Below are positions 53,331-61,832 of a stretch of DNA of 64,000 nt, piece by piece. Position 1 is the first letter of the stretch, and every line of letters starts with the position of its first letter. The translations under genes were made by a program, and so were the position numbers. This DNA comes from Ignisphaera cupida (GTDB lineage Archaea > Thermoproteota > Thermoprotei_A > Sulfolobales > Ignisphaeraceae), in NCBI RefSeq assembly GCF_030186535.1, contig NZ_JASNVW010000006.1:1-64000 (forward strand), given 5' to 3'. The notes below the pieces were generated by a model, which searched no databases, was not told the DNA's origin, and saw only the letters and a list, made by a program, of their open reading frames with translations.

Positions 53331-53510
53331 CCCCACTCACGGTACTTTTAATTGGTTTCAATCACTTTTAACTTCGTGAGTGGGGTTGGCCCTAGGCTTG
53401 GATTCACCAGCTTCACCCAAGCCTCATGGGACTCTGTCGAGCCCAACGCCACAAGGCTCCCATCTACAACTCTCACTCTCTCACCCCCTCTCACCGCATA
53501 GCGGATCACA
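53331..53510 (-). ncRNA. Candidate structured RNA of unknown family (GC-rich island)
   Basis: A clearly GC-rich stretch in AT-rich surroundings, in a 523-bp gene-free gap. Several stems are visible: CCCCACTCACG (53331-53341) with CGTGAGTGGGG (53375-53385); AGGCTTGG (53394-53401) with CCAAGCCT (53417-53424); ATGGGA (53426-53431) with TCCCAT (53458-53463); CCGC-ATA-GCGG (53494-53504). CCCCTCTCAC (53485-53494) can also pair with the same 53376-53385 segment with one mismatch. A TATA-like TTTAAAT near 53550 on the minus strand suggests minus orientation, but strand is uncertain. No match to RNase P, 5S, SRP or C/D patterns. The short frame 53380-53616 is not credible. Confidence 0.5.
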
Positions 53511-53633
53511 GAGGATTTCTTATCAAATAAATAGAAGCAATCAAAAGCATTTAAATTTATCGCTAAATCGAAAACAGCCTAGAATGATCATGCACCTAGA
53601 GCAGAAGCATCTTTAAAGATCTTAATATGTATT

Positions 53634-53834
53634 TCATTTCCTAATCAGTTGCCAATCCCTTGTCATTTTAATTAGAATACCAAGTATTAAAAAGAATATA
53701 CCAATAGCAACAACAATTCCAAAATATTCTGAAGCAGGTTTAAAAAGAAATCTAAAACCTTTGAAGTCATGATCTGTTATTTCATGGCTTTTCCAATAGG
53801 TATATGTAACAATAGCAAATAATATGTTGCGCAT
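53634..53834 (-). CDS. Small single-span membrane protein
   Basis: 66 aa. A hydrophobic segment at about 38-56 (EYFGIVVAIGIFFLILGILI) with a basic end. Start ATG overlaps the previous gene's stop by one base (TAATG), so translation is coupled to the 232-aa membrane protein. Function unknown. Confidence 0.55.
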   Translation of the reverse strand: MRNILFAIVTYTYWKSHEITDHDFKGFRFLFKPASEYFGIVVAIGIFFLILGILIKMTRDWQLIRK

Positions 53835-54532
53835 TACTTTACTCCTCCATACTTTTCTAGCACATTCTTAATCTTTGTCACATCTGGAACATAAAATCTG
53901 TATGCATATCGTGTAGACTTATCAAATATTTCAAAAAAGCCTCTTCGTGTATCTATAAATATTTTGTATCTACTAAGATCTATTGGAAAGGTTAAAGCAA
54001 ATCCCCCAGCTTTTATTCCATCACTTCTAATCTCATAGCTGTTTATAGGCATAATCATTTTCTTTGGTGTTATAAAATATGTTACAATCCTAATTATACC
54101 AAATAATATTGAATAGAAGGCCACATATCCTATGAATCGTTGAGTAAAGCCATTACTAGCACTCATAATAGGAGATAAAATGTTGTTTATGAAGCCAGCA
54201 AGAAGAAACCATAATATTAATGGAATAAACGTCATGAGTATCATGGCCGTAAATTGTGGTTTTAATTCTTTCTCCAGTTCAACATCTTTTAACATTAAAT
54301 TCATTACCTCTCGTGGACTTGCTTTTAAAATTAAAGTACCTTTTATTTCTATGCTCTTTCTTTTTGCTAATAATCTCGGTATAGCCATCATAACAAACAT
54401 AAACACTATCACGTATACTATATTGGCTATATAGATATAGTTAGGCGGTATAAATGTAGAAATAAGTGAAAATACTATTATTGTGATAACCATTGGTGCT
54501 AATGTGTATAGGCTAGATTTTGATAATGGCAT
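53834..54532 (-). CDS. Four-span membrane protein of unknown function
   Basis: 232 aa. Hydrophobic segments at about 10-28, 32-50, 94-116 and 130-155, then a soluble C-terminal part (YEIRSDGIKAGGFALTFPIDLSRYKIFIDTRRGFFEIF) that looks like a PH-like beta domain. No family recognised. Middle gene of a three-gene minus-strand cluster with a zinc-ribbon protein upstream and a small membrane protein downstream. Confidence 0.6.
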   Translation of the reverse strand: MPLSKSSLYTLAPMVITIIVFSLISTFIPPNYIYIANIVYVIVFMFVMMAIPRLLAKRKSIEIKGTLILKASPREVMNLMLKDVELEKELKPQFTAMILMTFIPLILWFLLAGFINNILSPIMSASNGFTQRFIGYVAFYSILFGIIRIVTYFITPKKMIMPINSYEIRSDGIKAGGFALTFPIDLSRYKIFIDTRRGFFEIFDKSTRYAYRFYVPDVTKIKNVLEKYGGVK

Positions 54533-54567
54533 TTTACATCACAAAGTCTAGGTCAATTATTTGGAAT

Positions 54568-54801
54568 TTATGTAAAAAATCTTTGTGTTTTTAAGTTCTT
54601 TTCAAGATTTTTTACTATGAATATTTTATCTCCATTCAATTTTATATTTATTTGCTCAGCAGCTTCTTTATATTTGCAAACAGGACATGAGTAGTTGTAT
54701 GTAATTATTATTTCCTTACTTCTATGTTCACTCTCTATAGCTAATTGTATTGCTGTACCACATTTTGGGCATGGATTTGCATTTTTTCTTATGGTGCTCA
54801 T
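54568..54801 (-). CDS. Zinc-ribbon protein
   Basis: 77 aa. One ribbon CPKCG...CPVCK at about 12-42 followed by a short beta/helix end. GGTG lies five bases before ATG 54801. First gene of the membrane-protein cluster. Partner and role unknown. Confidence 0.6.
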   Translation of the reverse strand: MSTIRKNANPCPKCGTAIQLAIESEHRSKEIIITYNYSCPVCKYKEAAEQINIKLNGDKIFIVKNLEKNLKTQRFFT

Positions 54802-54952
54802 GATGGCACCTCTTCACTAAGTCTCTATTTAATGGATGTGTCGCTTGTTTATTGTGTATTAGTTGTTGTTCAAACTCTAATAGGTAAGATTATACTGGGT
54901 TACTCATAAATTTTTTGCTAACTTGCTAGCAATATTCTACTAGTGAACTGAA

Positions 54953-56083
54953 ATGCAGACATTGTTTAAATTAAAAATTGAAAAAATAATGAGTGAAGTC
55001 AGGAAAAGTTTTGATGTAGATTTAATTATTTTAAGAAGTAGTGATGTTCTTTCATATCTTTTTGCTGAGATTTATAATCCACCACCAAATGAAGTATCAG
55101 TTACATCTGTGGTAATAGATATGAGAACATCGTCTGTTACTGCATATGTTTCATTACTTGATTACTTTCGGGTTAGGGAGTATTATGGTGATATTCCAAT
55201 GTTAAATATTGTACCCTTTTTCTCTTGGTCAACAACATTTTTAGACAACCTTAATGTGATTGGTTCTGATGAAATGAAGAAGAATATAGAAAATTTAATT
55301 GATAAAGCAAGAGCCATAGCCTCAGATTCTTTATCAGCTTGCGAATCGAGACTATGTGTAAATATTAAACCACTTATTAACAAAATTCGAAGAACAAAGT
55401 TGGATGAGGAGGTATCCATGATTAAAAACGCTATAAGAATATCTGAAAAAGCAATTGAAGAAGTTTCTACTTTAATAGCTTCTGGAATTAGCGAGAAAGA
55501 TATTGCTGGAAAGTTAATAGAATTGGCATTAAGTTTTGGTGCTGATGGCATTGCTTTTACGCCTATAGTTGCAATAGGTAGGAATAGCGCAAAACCTCAT
55601 CACATACCTCAAGCTGTTAAGTTTAGTGGTCGAGAGCCAATACTAATTGATTTTGGTGTAAGATTCAAGGGTTATGTATCTGATGTAACAAGGATATTAA
55701 TAAGAAGCAATTTATCTGCTGAATACGAAGGTGTGCATGAATACATAAACTCGTTAAACGAAGTTATAGATACAGTAGTTAAGGAATTGAAATCTGATAT
55801 AAAAGCAGGCTTTATTGATTCAATTGCAAGAGACTTGATGAAGAGAAAAAATATTGATACATACTTTATCCATGGTCTTGGACATGGTATAGGAGTTGAT
55901 ATACATGAACCACCAAGAATTTCATCAAGTTCCGCAGATATGTTGGTACTTGGTGATGTTGTTACTATTGAACCTGGTATTTATATCTATAATAGATTTG
56001 GTGTTAGGATAGAGGAGAATGTGTATATAGATTCTTCGGGAGGAAAGCTTTTAACAACTTTACCAAGAGTTATACAGCTGTAA
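54953..56083 (+). CDS. M24 family metallopeptidase (Xaa-Pro aminopeptidase-like)
   Basis: 376 aa. Pita-bread catalytic half with the five metal ligands in place: DFGV near 234, SDVTR near 245, HGLGHGIGVDIHE near 310-322, EPGIY near 343, and RIEENV near 358. The N-terminal 140 residues are the creatinase-like domain. Cleaves Xaa-Pro or similar peptide bonds; substrate not set by sequence. Confidence 0.88.
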   Translation: MQTLFKLKIEKIMSEVRKSFDVDLIILRSSDVLSYLFAEIYNPPPNEVSVTSVVIDMRTSSVTAYVSLLDYFRVREYYGDIPMLNIVPFFSWSTTFLDNLNVIGSDEMKKNIENLIDKARAIASDSLSACESRLCVNIKPLINKIRRTKLDEEVSMIKNAIRISEKAIEEVSTLIASGISEKDIAGKLIELALSFGADGIAFTPIVAIGRNSAKPHHIPQAVKFSGREPILIDFGVRFKGYVSDVTRILIRSNLSAEYEGVHEYINSLNEVIDTVVKELKSDIKAGFIDSIARDLMKRKNIDTYFIHGLGHGIGVDIHEPPRISSSSADMLVLGDVVTIEPGIYIYNRFGVRIEENVYIDSSGGKLLTTLPRVIQL

Positions 56084-56100
56084 CATGGTGTTTTAATGTT

Positions 56101-57222
56101 ATGAGTAGCTACAGAGTTAGGCTATTTGAACCTGTTATAGAAGATGATGATGTTGAGGCTGTTGTATCTGTATTAAAGTCTGGTTGGTTGGCGCATGGCC
56201 CTGTGGTGGAATCTTTTGAGAAAATGTTTGCTAACTATATAGGAGTTGAGCATGCTGCAGCTGTAAGTAATGGAACAGTAGCTTTAATGCTTTCATTAAA
56301 GGCTTTGGGTATTGGCAATGGTGATAAGGTTTTGGTTCCTGATTATACATTTATAGCAACAGCAACTAGTGCTCTAATGGTTGGTGCAATACCTGTATTC
56401 GTAGATGTTAATTATGAAACGTTTAACATTGATATAGATGATTTGCAAAAAAAGATTAGTGAAACAAGTGCTAAGGCAATAATAGCTGTTCATCTTTTTG
56501 GTCATCCAGCAGATATTAAGGCTATAAAGGATATTGCTTCTGATAAAGGAATTCTTCTAATAGAGGATGCTGCACAAGCTCATGGCGCTGAGGCTTGGGG
56601 AAAGAAAGTTGGTAGTTTTGGTGATGCTGCAATATTTAGTTTCTATGCTACAAAGAATATGACTACTGGTGAAGGTGGAATGATTTTATCAAATAATAAG
56701 CAATTCATTGAAAAAGTTAAACTTCTAAGAAATCATGGGCAAGTAGCTAGATATGTTCATGAGGAATTAGGAGGGAACTACAGAATAACATCAATTCAAG
56801 CAGCTCTTGGGTTAACACAGCTGAGGAAATTGGATAGATTAAATGAGATCAGAAGAAGAAATGCAATGATATTGACAAATGAGTTGACTAAGTTAAAAGG
56901 TTATGTAGAAACTCCTTACGAAGCCCAGTGGGCAAAGCATGTATATCATGTATATGCATTGAAGTTGTTACCTAGTGTTGATAGGGAATGTGTAATTAAA
57001 TGTATGCAATCTGCAGGAATCGAAACAGCAATACACTACCCTTTACCTTTACATAAACAACCACTCTTTCAAAAACTAGAGTACAAGGAATGTTGCATCA
57101 ACTCATCTGTTTTATCGCAAAGAGAACTAAGCATTCCAGTGCATCCTAAACTAAGTGAAAATGATGCAAAATTTGTTGCTGATGTATGTAAACATTGCAT
57201 ACAATCATGTATTAAGTTATGA
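56101..57222 (+). CDS. DegT/DnrJ/EryC1/StrS aminotransferase
   Basis: 373 aa PLP-dependent sugar aminotransferase. Internal aldimine Lys185 in YATKNMTTGEGG, EDAAQAHGA near 155, GNYRITSIQAALG near 225, and VYHVYAL near 282. Acts on keto sugar nucleotides to give amino sugars for glycans. ATG 56101 lies 18 bases after the M24 gene. A UDP-sugar substrate is likely but not defined. Confidence 0.9.
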   Translation: MSSYRVRLFEPVIEDDDVEAVVSVLKSGWLAHGPVVESFEKMFANYIGVEHAAAVSNGTVALMLSLKALGIGNGDKVLVPDYTFIATATSALMVGAIPVFVDVNYETFNIDIDDLQKKISETSAKAIIAVHLFGHPADIKAIKDIASDKGILLIEDAAQAHGAEAWGKKVGSFGDAAIFSFYATKNMTTGEGGMILSNNKQFIEKVKLLRNHGQVARYVHEELGGNYRITSIQAALGLTQLRKLDRLNEIRRRNAMILTNELTKLKGYVETPYEAQWAKHVYHVYALKLLPSVDRECVIKCMQSAGIETAIHYPLPLHKQPLFQKLEYKECCINSSVLSQRELSIPVHPKLSENDAKFVADVCKHCIQSCIKL

Positions 57223-57357
57223 ATATGACATTGGTTTTAACAATCATTATATTCCAATACATAAAATGTTTTGAAAATTAAGAATAGTAGTTCACTAATT
57301 TTTGAAGAAATTTCTATAGTATAGCATGTGGCATATTTAAAGCATGTTTAAACAAGG

Positions 57358-58800
57358 CTACATTATTTCACTATCGCTTGGAACATATTTTATTGTTATT
57401 CCTTGGAATTGCTCCCCAAACCATCTCAATCTATCTTGAATAGCTTTTCTAATGGATTCGTTGATGGTAAATCTTTGACGTGCCCACATAATAGCATCTT
57501 CATGTATATTACCCTCTGATTTGCTAGCTGCAAGCCTAATTAATGCATCTATTTCTGCATGAGTAAACCATCTTGTTGCATCTGCAATTAAGTCAATAAT
57601 GTGAGGCTTTAACTCTAGACCATATCTCTTAGCACTCTTCATAGCTATGTATTTTCTGAATTCTCTATCTGGATAACCCATTAACATAACAACATCTATT
57701 CTACCAGGACGGACGAGTGCAGGATCTAAAAGCTCTGGTGTATTAGTTGTTAAAATAACTAAGGGCTTCTCCTCACTTTGGAGAAATCTGAGAAATATTG
57801 TTATTTCTGAGACATGAGTTTCGTGAATTGCTAAGTGTCTGCCAATAAGAAAATCAACATCATCTAGAAGAACAGTTACATCTTTTTTTCTTTTCACGGC
57901 TTGTAATGTTTCTTCCAATATTTTTTCAGTTAATCCATACCACATAGAGCGATATGTGCTTGGCCTTAGTTCCACTATTCTCATTTTCAATGCACTTGAT
58001 ATAGCTTCTGCAGAAACTGTTTTACCAACACCAGGAGGGCCTGTGATTAGTATTCCCTTAGGAGCATAGGAAGCTTTAGCAAGAATTGGTCTCACTATTA
58101 CTGTTTCAATATCATTTCTAAGCTTTGGAGGAATGTCATTTAAACTCCATTGAGGTTTTCTTATCGGTATCTTAACCCTTATAGCTTCATTGAATTCTGG
58201 AATAGATATTTCAATAACATTTGTCTCTCTCTCACTACTAAGTTGCACAAGTAATGTGTAAACTCTTTGTGGAGGAGTAGAATCAACATCATCAGCAATT
58301 CCACGAAGCTTATACGCTAATAGATTCCATGACATTCTATAAAATTGCTTAACCATTTTCATTTTTATGTTTCTATTCATAGCCTTTACAATGGCAATAA
58401 ATACTGTGGATCTTTTCCCAATATTCTTGAAATTCTTTTTAGTTACTAAAGCAACTGTATGTATGGTTATGGTTTCATCTCTTGACATGGTTATATATGA
58501 GGTAATGCATTGAAGTTGTGGATCAAAATTATGTAGATATAGAGGAATAATTGAAGAAGACATTAGATAAACAATGTAGCTAAGCTCATCATCTCCTATT
58601 TTTGCAAAGTTCTTGCTTTTTATAACATGTTTAATATTGATATTGATGGGCCTGGACAAATCCTTTGAAATAATGTTTACCAAATTTACAATTTTAAGAT
58701 TTGGTTTTACGGGGGCTGTTTCCACAACTGCTATTTTATAATCACTAAGCTTAACTGGTGTAAATGTTACTATTCTGGCATGCTCAATATTATGACTCAC
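57358..58800 (-). CDS. AAA+ ATPase with unrecognised N-terminal domain
   Basis: 480 aa from GTG 58800 with AAGGTGC six bases upstream. Single classical AAA module: Walker A GPPGVGKT at 254-261, Walker B VLLDDVDF at 310-317, sensor-1 TTNT near 351, and RPGRID near 364. Residues 1-215 are an unknown beta-rich domain not seen in Cdc48, PAN or Vps4. Probably a hexameric remodelling ATPase. Next to the Tes gene but with 117 bp between. Confidence 0.75.
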   Translation of the reverse strand: MSHNIEHARIVTFTPVKLSDYKIAVVETAPVKPNLKIVNLVNIISKDLSRPININIKHVIKSKNFAKIGDDELSYIVYLMSSSIIPLYLHNFDPQLQCITSYITMSRDETITIHTVALVTKKNFKNIGKRSTVFIAIVKAMNRNIKMKMVKQFYRMSWNLLAYKLRGIADDVDSTPPQRVYTLLVQLSSERETNVIEISIPEFNEAIRVKIPIRKPQWSLNDIPPKLRNDIETVIVRPILAKASYAPKGILITGPPGVGKTVSAEAISSALKMRIVELRPSTYRSMWYGLTEKILEETLQAVKRKKDVTVLLDDVDFLIGRHLAIHETHVSEITIFLRFLQSEEKPLVILTTNTPELLDPALVRPGRIDVVMLMGYPDREFRKYIAMKSAKRYGLELKPHIIDLIADATRWFTHAEIDALIRLAASKSEGNIHEDAIMWARQRFTINESIRKAIQDRLRWFGEQFQGITIKYVPSDSEIM

Positions 58801-58917
58801 TATAGTTGCACCTTAAGTAGAACTTTCTTGGAAAGTTTTTAAATGTAGTACATAAAAACACATTGATTTAAAACTACAATTATACACATGCTTAAATATT
58901 TAAATCTTTGGTCTATC

Positions 58918-60699
58918 TCAAGATATTGTGTAAAACTCTTTCAGCTTATCCATAACAGGTCTATAGAATTTCTTATAAGGTTCTCCATTAATCATTTTTT
59001 CTATTAAATCTTTTGTTCGCACATATTTCTGTTCCTGAAGTACTTTCTCGCCATATTTCTTAATATATTCTTCAATTGGAATTCCATATGTTTTTTGTGG
59101 CGTATCTCTATAAATATCGTTAAGTATGTTAAAGGCACAGAATGGTATTATTCTTCCGTCAGGCAAAGCGTAATGTATAACACATCTCATAACTCTTTCA
59201 ACATCATAGTTCCATTCATCCATGAAATGCATCATTCCAATGAAGAGGAATTTGTAGTGAAACTTTCCCAAAGCTTCATAGTTTCTATGTATGAAAATAT
59301 CGAGTAATATTGATCTAAACTCTTTCTTTATTTCATCTGGAACTTTATCCCATAGCACAAACTTGTTTAGTATTGACAATATAGATGTTGCTCCAAGGAT
59401 TTTTGTGAGAAATGCTGGCTTTGTTTTTAGAGATTCATATTTCTTCTCTAAGTAGTCAAGCAGTCCTTCAGCGTCTATGAACCTTGTTATTGGTACGAAT
59501 TCTATTGAATCATTAACTCTCTTTACATAAACATATGTGGCTGCGCCACATGCTGGATGTGTAGTGAATTCAGCTTTTTTAGATGGATCCAGCAACTCTA
59601 GAAATCTAGCTATTGGCACTGCAGCACCTACGGGAAACCAATCATTTTTTGTTATTTCTCCATTTAGCTGCTCCTCCAATTTTCTTATAACCTCTGGAAT
59701 AGTAATTCTATACCTGTTTCTATCTTGTTTTCGCATCATGCCAACAAGACTTACAGGCTGGAAGTTAACGGCTCTTACAACATCCATATTATATGCCGCT
59801 ATCTTAACTATATCACCTAGTTCGTGATCATTAACACTTTTTATGACTGTAGGAACAAAAACTACACTCGTCATACCACTATTTCTGAAAACCTCAAGTG
59901 TGTAGGGAACTTCCCAATGGTTCTTTGGATTTGTCTCTGGAGTAACACCATCAAAACTTAGATAAACAGTGTTTACCCCTGCATCTCTTAAACGCTTTGT
60001 ATATTTAATAGCCTCCTCTGGATTAGCTAAGTAAAGTCTAGCAAACTTTATTCCATGCGTATTCAATTGTATATGTCTAACACCCATTTTCCTTAGAGTT
60101 TCAACAATATCTTCTAAGTCATCTCTTAATGTTGGTTCTCCTCCTGTTAATTGCACAGCAACAACAATGTTTGGCTGTTTTTTAACAGCCTCAACCATTT
60201 TCTTTATGTCATCTATTGTAGGCTCATACACATAACCTGCTTTCTCAGCATAGTAGAAACAGTACCAGCAGCTTAAGTCACATCTATTTGTTGCAACAAC
60301 ATTAAGTAGTGCTGTGTGAGACTTGTGTAAGGGGCAAAGCCCACAGTTGAAAGGGCATGGAGCTGTTGCCGCAGTGTATACATACCCTGGACCAACACCT
60401 TCAAAACCATATCTCTCAAATTTTCTATACATTTCAGCATCTTCAAAATACACCTCCTCAATCTCGCCATGCTCAGGGCAGTGACGTCTTATGTATAGCC
60501 TATTCTCTCTTTCAATGATGATTGCAGGTAAGGGTCTAAAGCAATAGGGGCACAACGACGATGTATATCTTATAACCCTTTCCCCCTCTTTAATTGTTGG
60601 AGAAATTCCACCAAGCGAAATAACTTTCTTACCAACATAAACAACATTTTTTTCTCTATCAACATTAGCCACAATTGCAGGGGTTTTGAGGTCGTCCAA
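58918..60699 (-). CDS. tes: Tetraether lipid synthase (radical SAM, Tes)
   Basis: 593 aa from TTG 60699 with GGTG six bases upstream. Radical SAM cluster CDLSCWYC (Cys140, 144, 147), preceded by CPYC at 50-53, CPEH near 74 and CPFNCGLCPLH near 115, and the LTGGEPTLRDDL, VYLSFDGVTPETNPKNHWE and FQPVSLVG segments all match the MJ0619-like Tes family. Couples two archaeol lipids tail to tail to make the membrane-spanning tetraether core. The C-terminal extension of about 80 residues is longer than in the methanogen enzyme. Confidence 0.92.
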   Translation of the reverse strand: MDDLKTPAIVANVDREKNVVYVGKKVISLGGISPTIKEGERVIRYTSSLCPYCFRPLPAIIIERENRLYIRRHCPEHGEIEEVYFEDAEMYRKFERYGFEGVGPGYVYTAATAPCPFNCGLCPLHKSHTALLNVVATNRCDLSCWYCFYYAEKAGYVYEPTIDDIKKMVEAVKKQPNIVVAVQLTGGEPTLRDDLEDIVETLRKMGVRHIQLNTHGIKFARLYLANPEEAIKYTKRLRDAGVNTVYLSFDGVTPETNPKNHWEVPYTLEVFRNSGMTSVVFVPTVIKSVNDHELGDIVKIAAYNMDVVRAVNFQPVSLVGMMRKQDRNRYRITIPEVIRKLEEQLNGEITKNDWFPVGAAVPIARFLELLDPSKKAEFTTHPACGAATYVYVKRVNDSIEFVPITRFIDAEGLLDYLEKKYESLKTKPAFLTKILGATSILSILNKFVLWDKVPDEIKKEFRSILLDIFIHRNYEALGKFHYKFLFIGMMHFMDEWNYDVERVMRCVIHYALPDGRIIPFCAFNILNDIYRDTPQKTYGIPIEEYIKKYGEKVLQEQKYVRTKDLIEKMINGEPYKKFYRPVMDKLKEFYTIS

Positions 60700-60866
60700 T
60701 TAAAGCACCTATCCTGTTAACCCTTCCAATTTTGTAGTATAAATTTCTTTCGTGTTTAACACTAGATGTCGCAAGATATTAAAATATTATTAGTCTGGAA
60801 CTCTTTATTTAGCTTTCCACTTAAAGAGAGTATTCATTCAATATCTATTTTTAGGTTGTTACTGAA

Positions 60867-61832
60867 ATGCAAATTCCAAAAATTGTCTTTGTTGTTCCAG
60901 ATACTATGATAAGATTATGGGATTACATGCCAAACATAGATTTAATGATTAATAGTATTCGCTGGAAATGGGAAAAACCAACAGCAACTACTGTATGGGT
61001 TGATTCAGGGGGTTACCAAGTGATGGTTAAAGGCATGAAACTAACAGTTGATGATGTCTTGAGTAGGTACAGAAGAATTGAAGGTGACTATTTTATGTCT
61101 CTAGATATTCCCCCTTCTAGATTTTGTTATACAACCAAAGAACTTGTTAATGAAAATATAAAGAACTTTGAATATCTCTACTCAAAACTTGATGACAAAA
61201 ACATAGTGCCTATAATACATTGTTATGAAAGTTCATTATTCTTCAAAGCTCTTGATGTATACAAAAGCTATGGAGTTAAACTAATTGGATATGGTGGAGC
61301 TGTTCCACCATCACTTGCCAAAGGTGGTAGAGGTAGTAGGACAACACCATTAATACCACTTGCGTTGCTATCTAAATTATTCAATGGCGATATTCACGCA
61401 CTTGGAATTGGTGGCACTTCAACACTGTATACAGCTTTGAAAATAGTTGGAGTAAAATCAATGGATTCTTCATCGTGGCGTGTCAAGGCTGCTTATGGTA
61501 AGGTCATTGTTCCGGGATGTGGTGAAAGATATGTTGGTAATGGAAAGGCAAGTTTTGGAAGAAAGGATTTATCTAAAGAGGATTTTGAAAAGCTTGTTAA
61601 TGCTCTTCAAAAATCTGGGTTTCCATACATCGAAAAAGTGGATATGCTTATTAAAACATTTCGTGGTAGAGCCATAATTAATGCATGGATTGTTAAACAC
61701 TATCCTGATGTGCTTGAAAAGTCAAATGGGTATTCATGGATTATAGAGTATGTTAAGAAAATAGCTAGGCTTAATGTAGATGAACTTATAAAATTATTGG
61801 ATAAGAGAATTAAGAGTTTGTACCACAATTAA
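60867..61832 (+). CDS. TGT-superfamily protein (tRNA-guanine/7-deazaguanine transglycosylase-like)
   Basis: 321 aa. TIM-barrel pattern with VDSGGYQVM near 46-54, YFMSLDIPP near 74, and [29 protein letters not shown] near 180, the order seen in TGT-type base-exchange enzymes. It lacks the C-terminal zinc site and PUA domain of archaeosine synthase TgtA and is much shorter. Its short form is closer to DpdA-like DNA-modification enzymes, but no other dpd gene is nearby. Substrate unknown. Converges on and overlaps the RNR gene by four bases. Confidence 0.7.
   Translation: MQIPKIVFVVPDTMIRLWDYMPNIDLMINSIRWKWEKPTATTVWVDSGGYQVMVKGMKLTVDDVLSRYRRIEGDYFMSLDIPPSRFCYTTKELVNENIKNFEYLYSKLDDKNIVPIIHCYESSLFFKALDVYKSYGVKLIGYGGAVPPSLAKGGRGSRTTPLIPLALLSKLFNGDIHALGIGGTSTLYTALKIVGVKSMDSSSWRVKAAYGKVIVPGCGERYVGNGKASFGRKDLSKEDFEKLVNALQKSGFPYIEKVDMLIKTFRGRAIINAWIVKHYPDVLEKSNGYSWIIEYVKKIARLNVDELIKLLDKRIKSLYHN

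Noticed and set aside
53331-53510. GC-rich island as RNase P RNA or 5S rRNA
   Set aside because: None of the conserved RNase P core words (such as GGAAAGUCC) nor the 5S arrangement is present on either strand.
53380-53616. 78-codon + strand frame in the GC-rich island
   Set aside because: Pro/Ser/Leu/His-rich product caused by the GC-rich stems; no ribosome site, composition unlike all neighbours.
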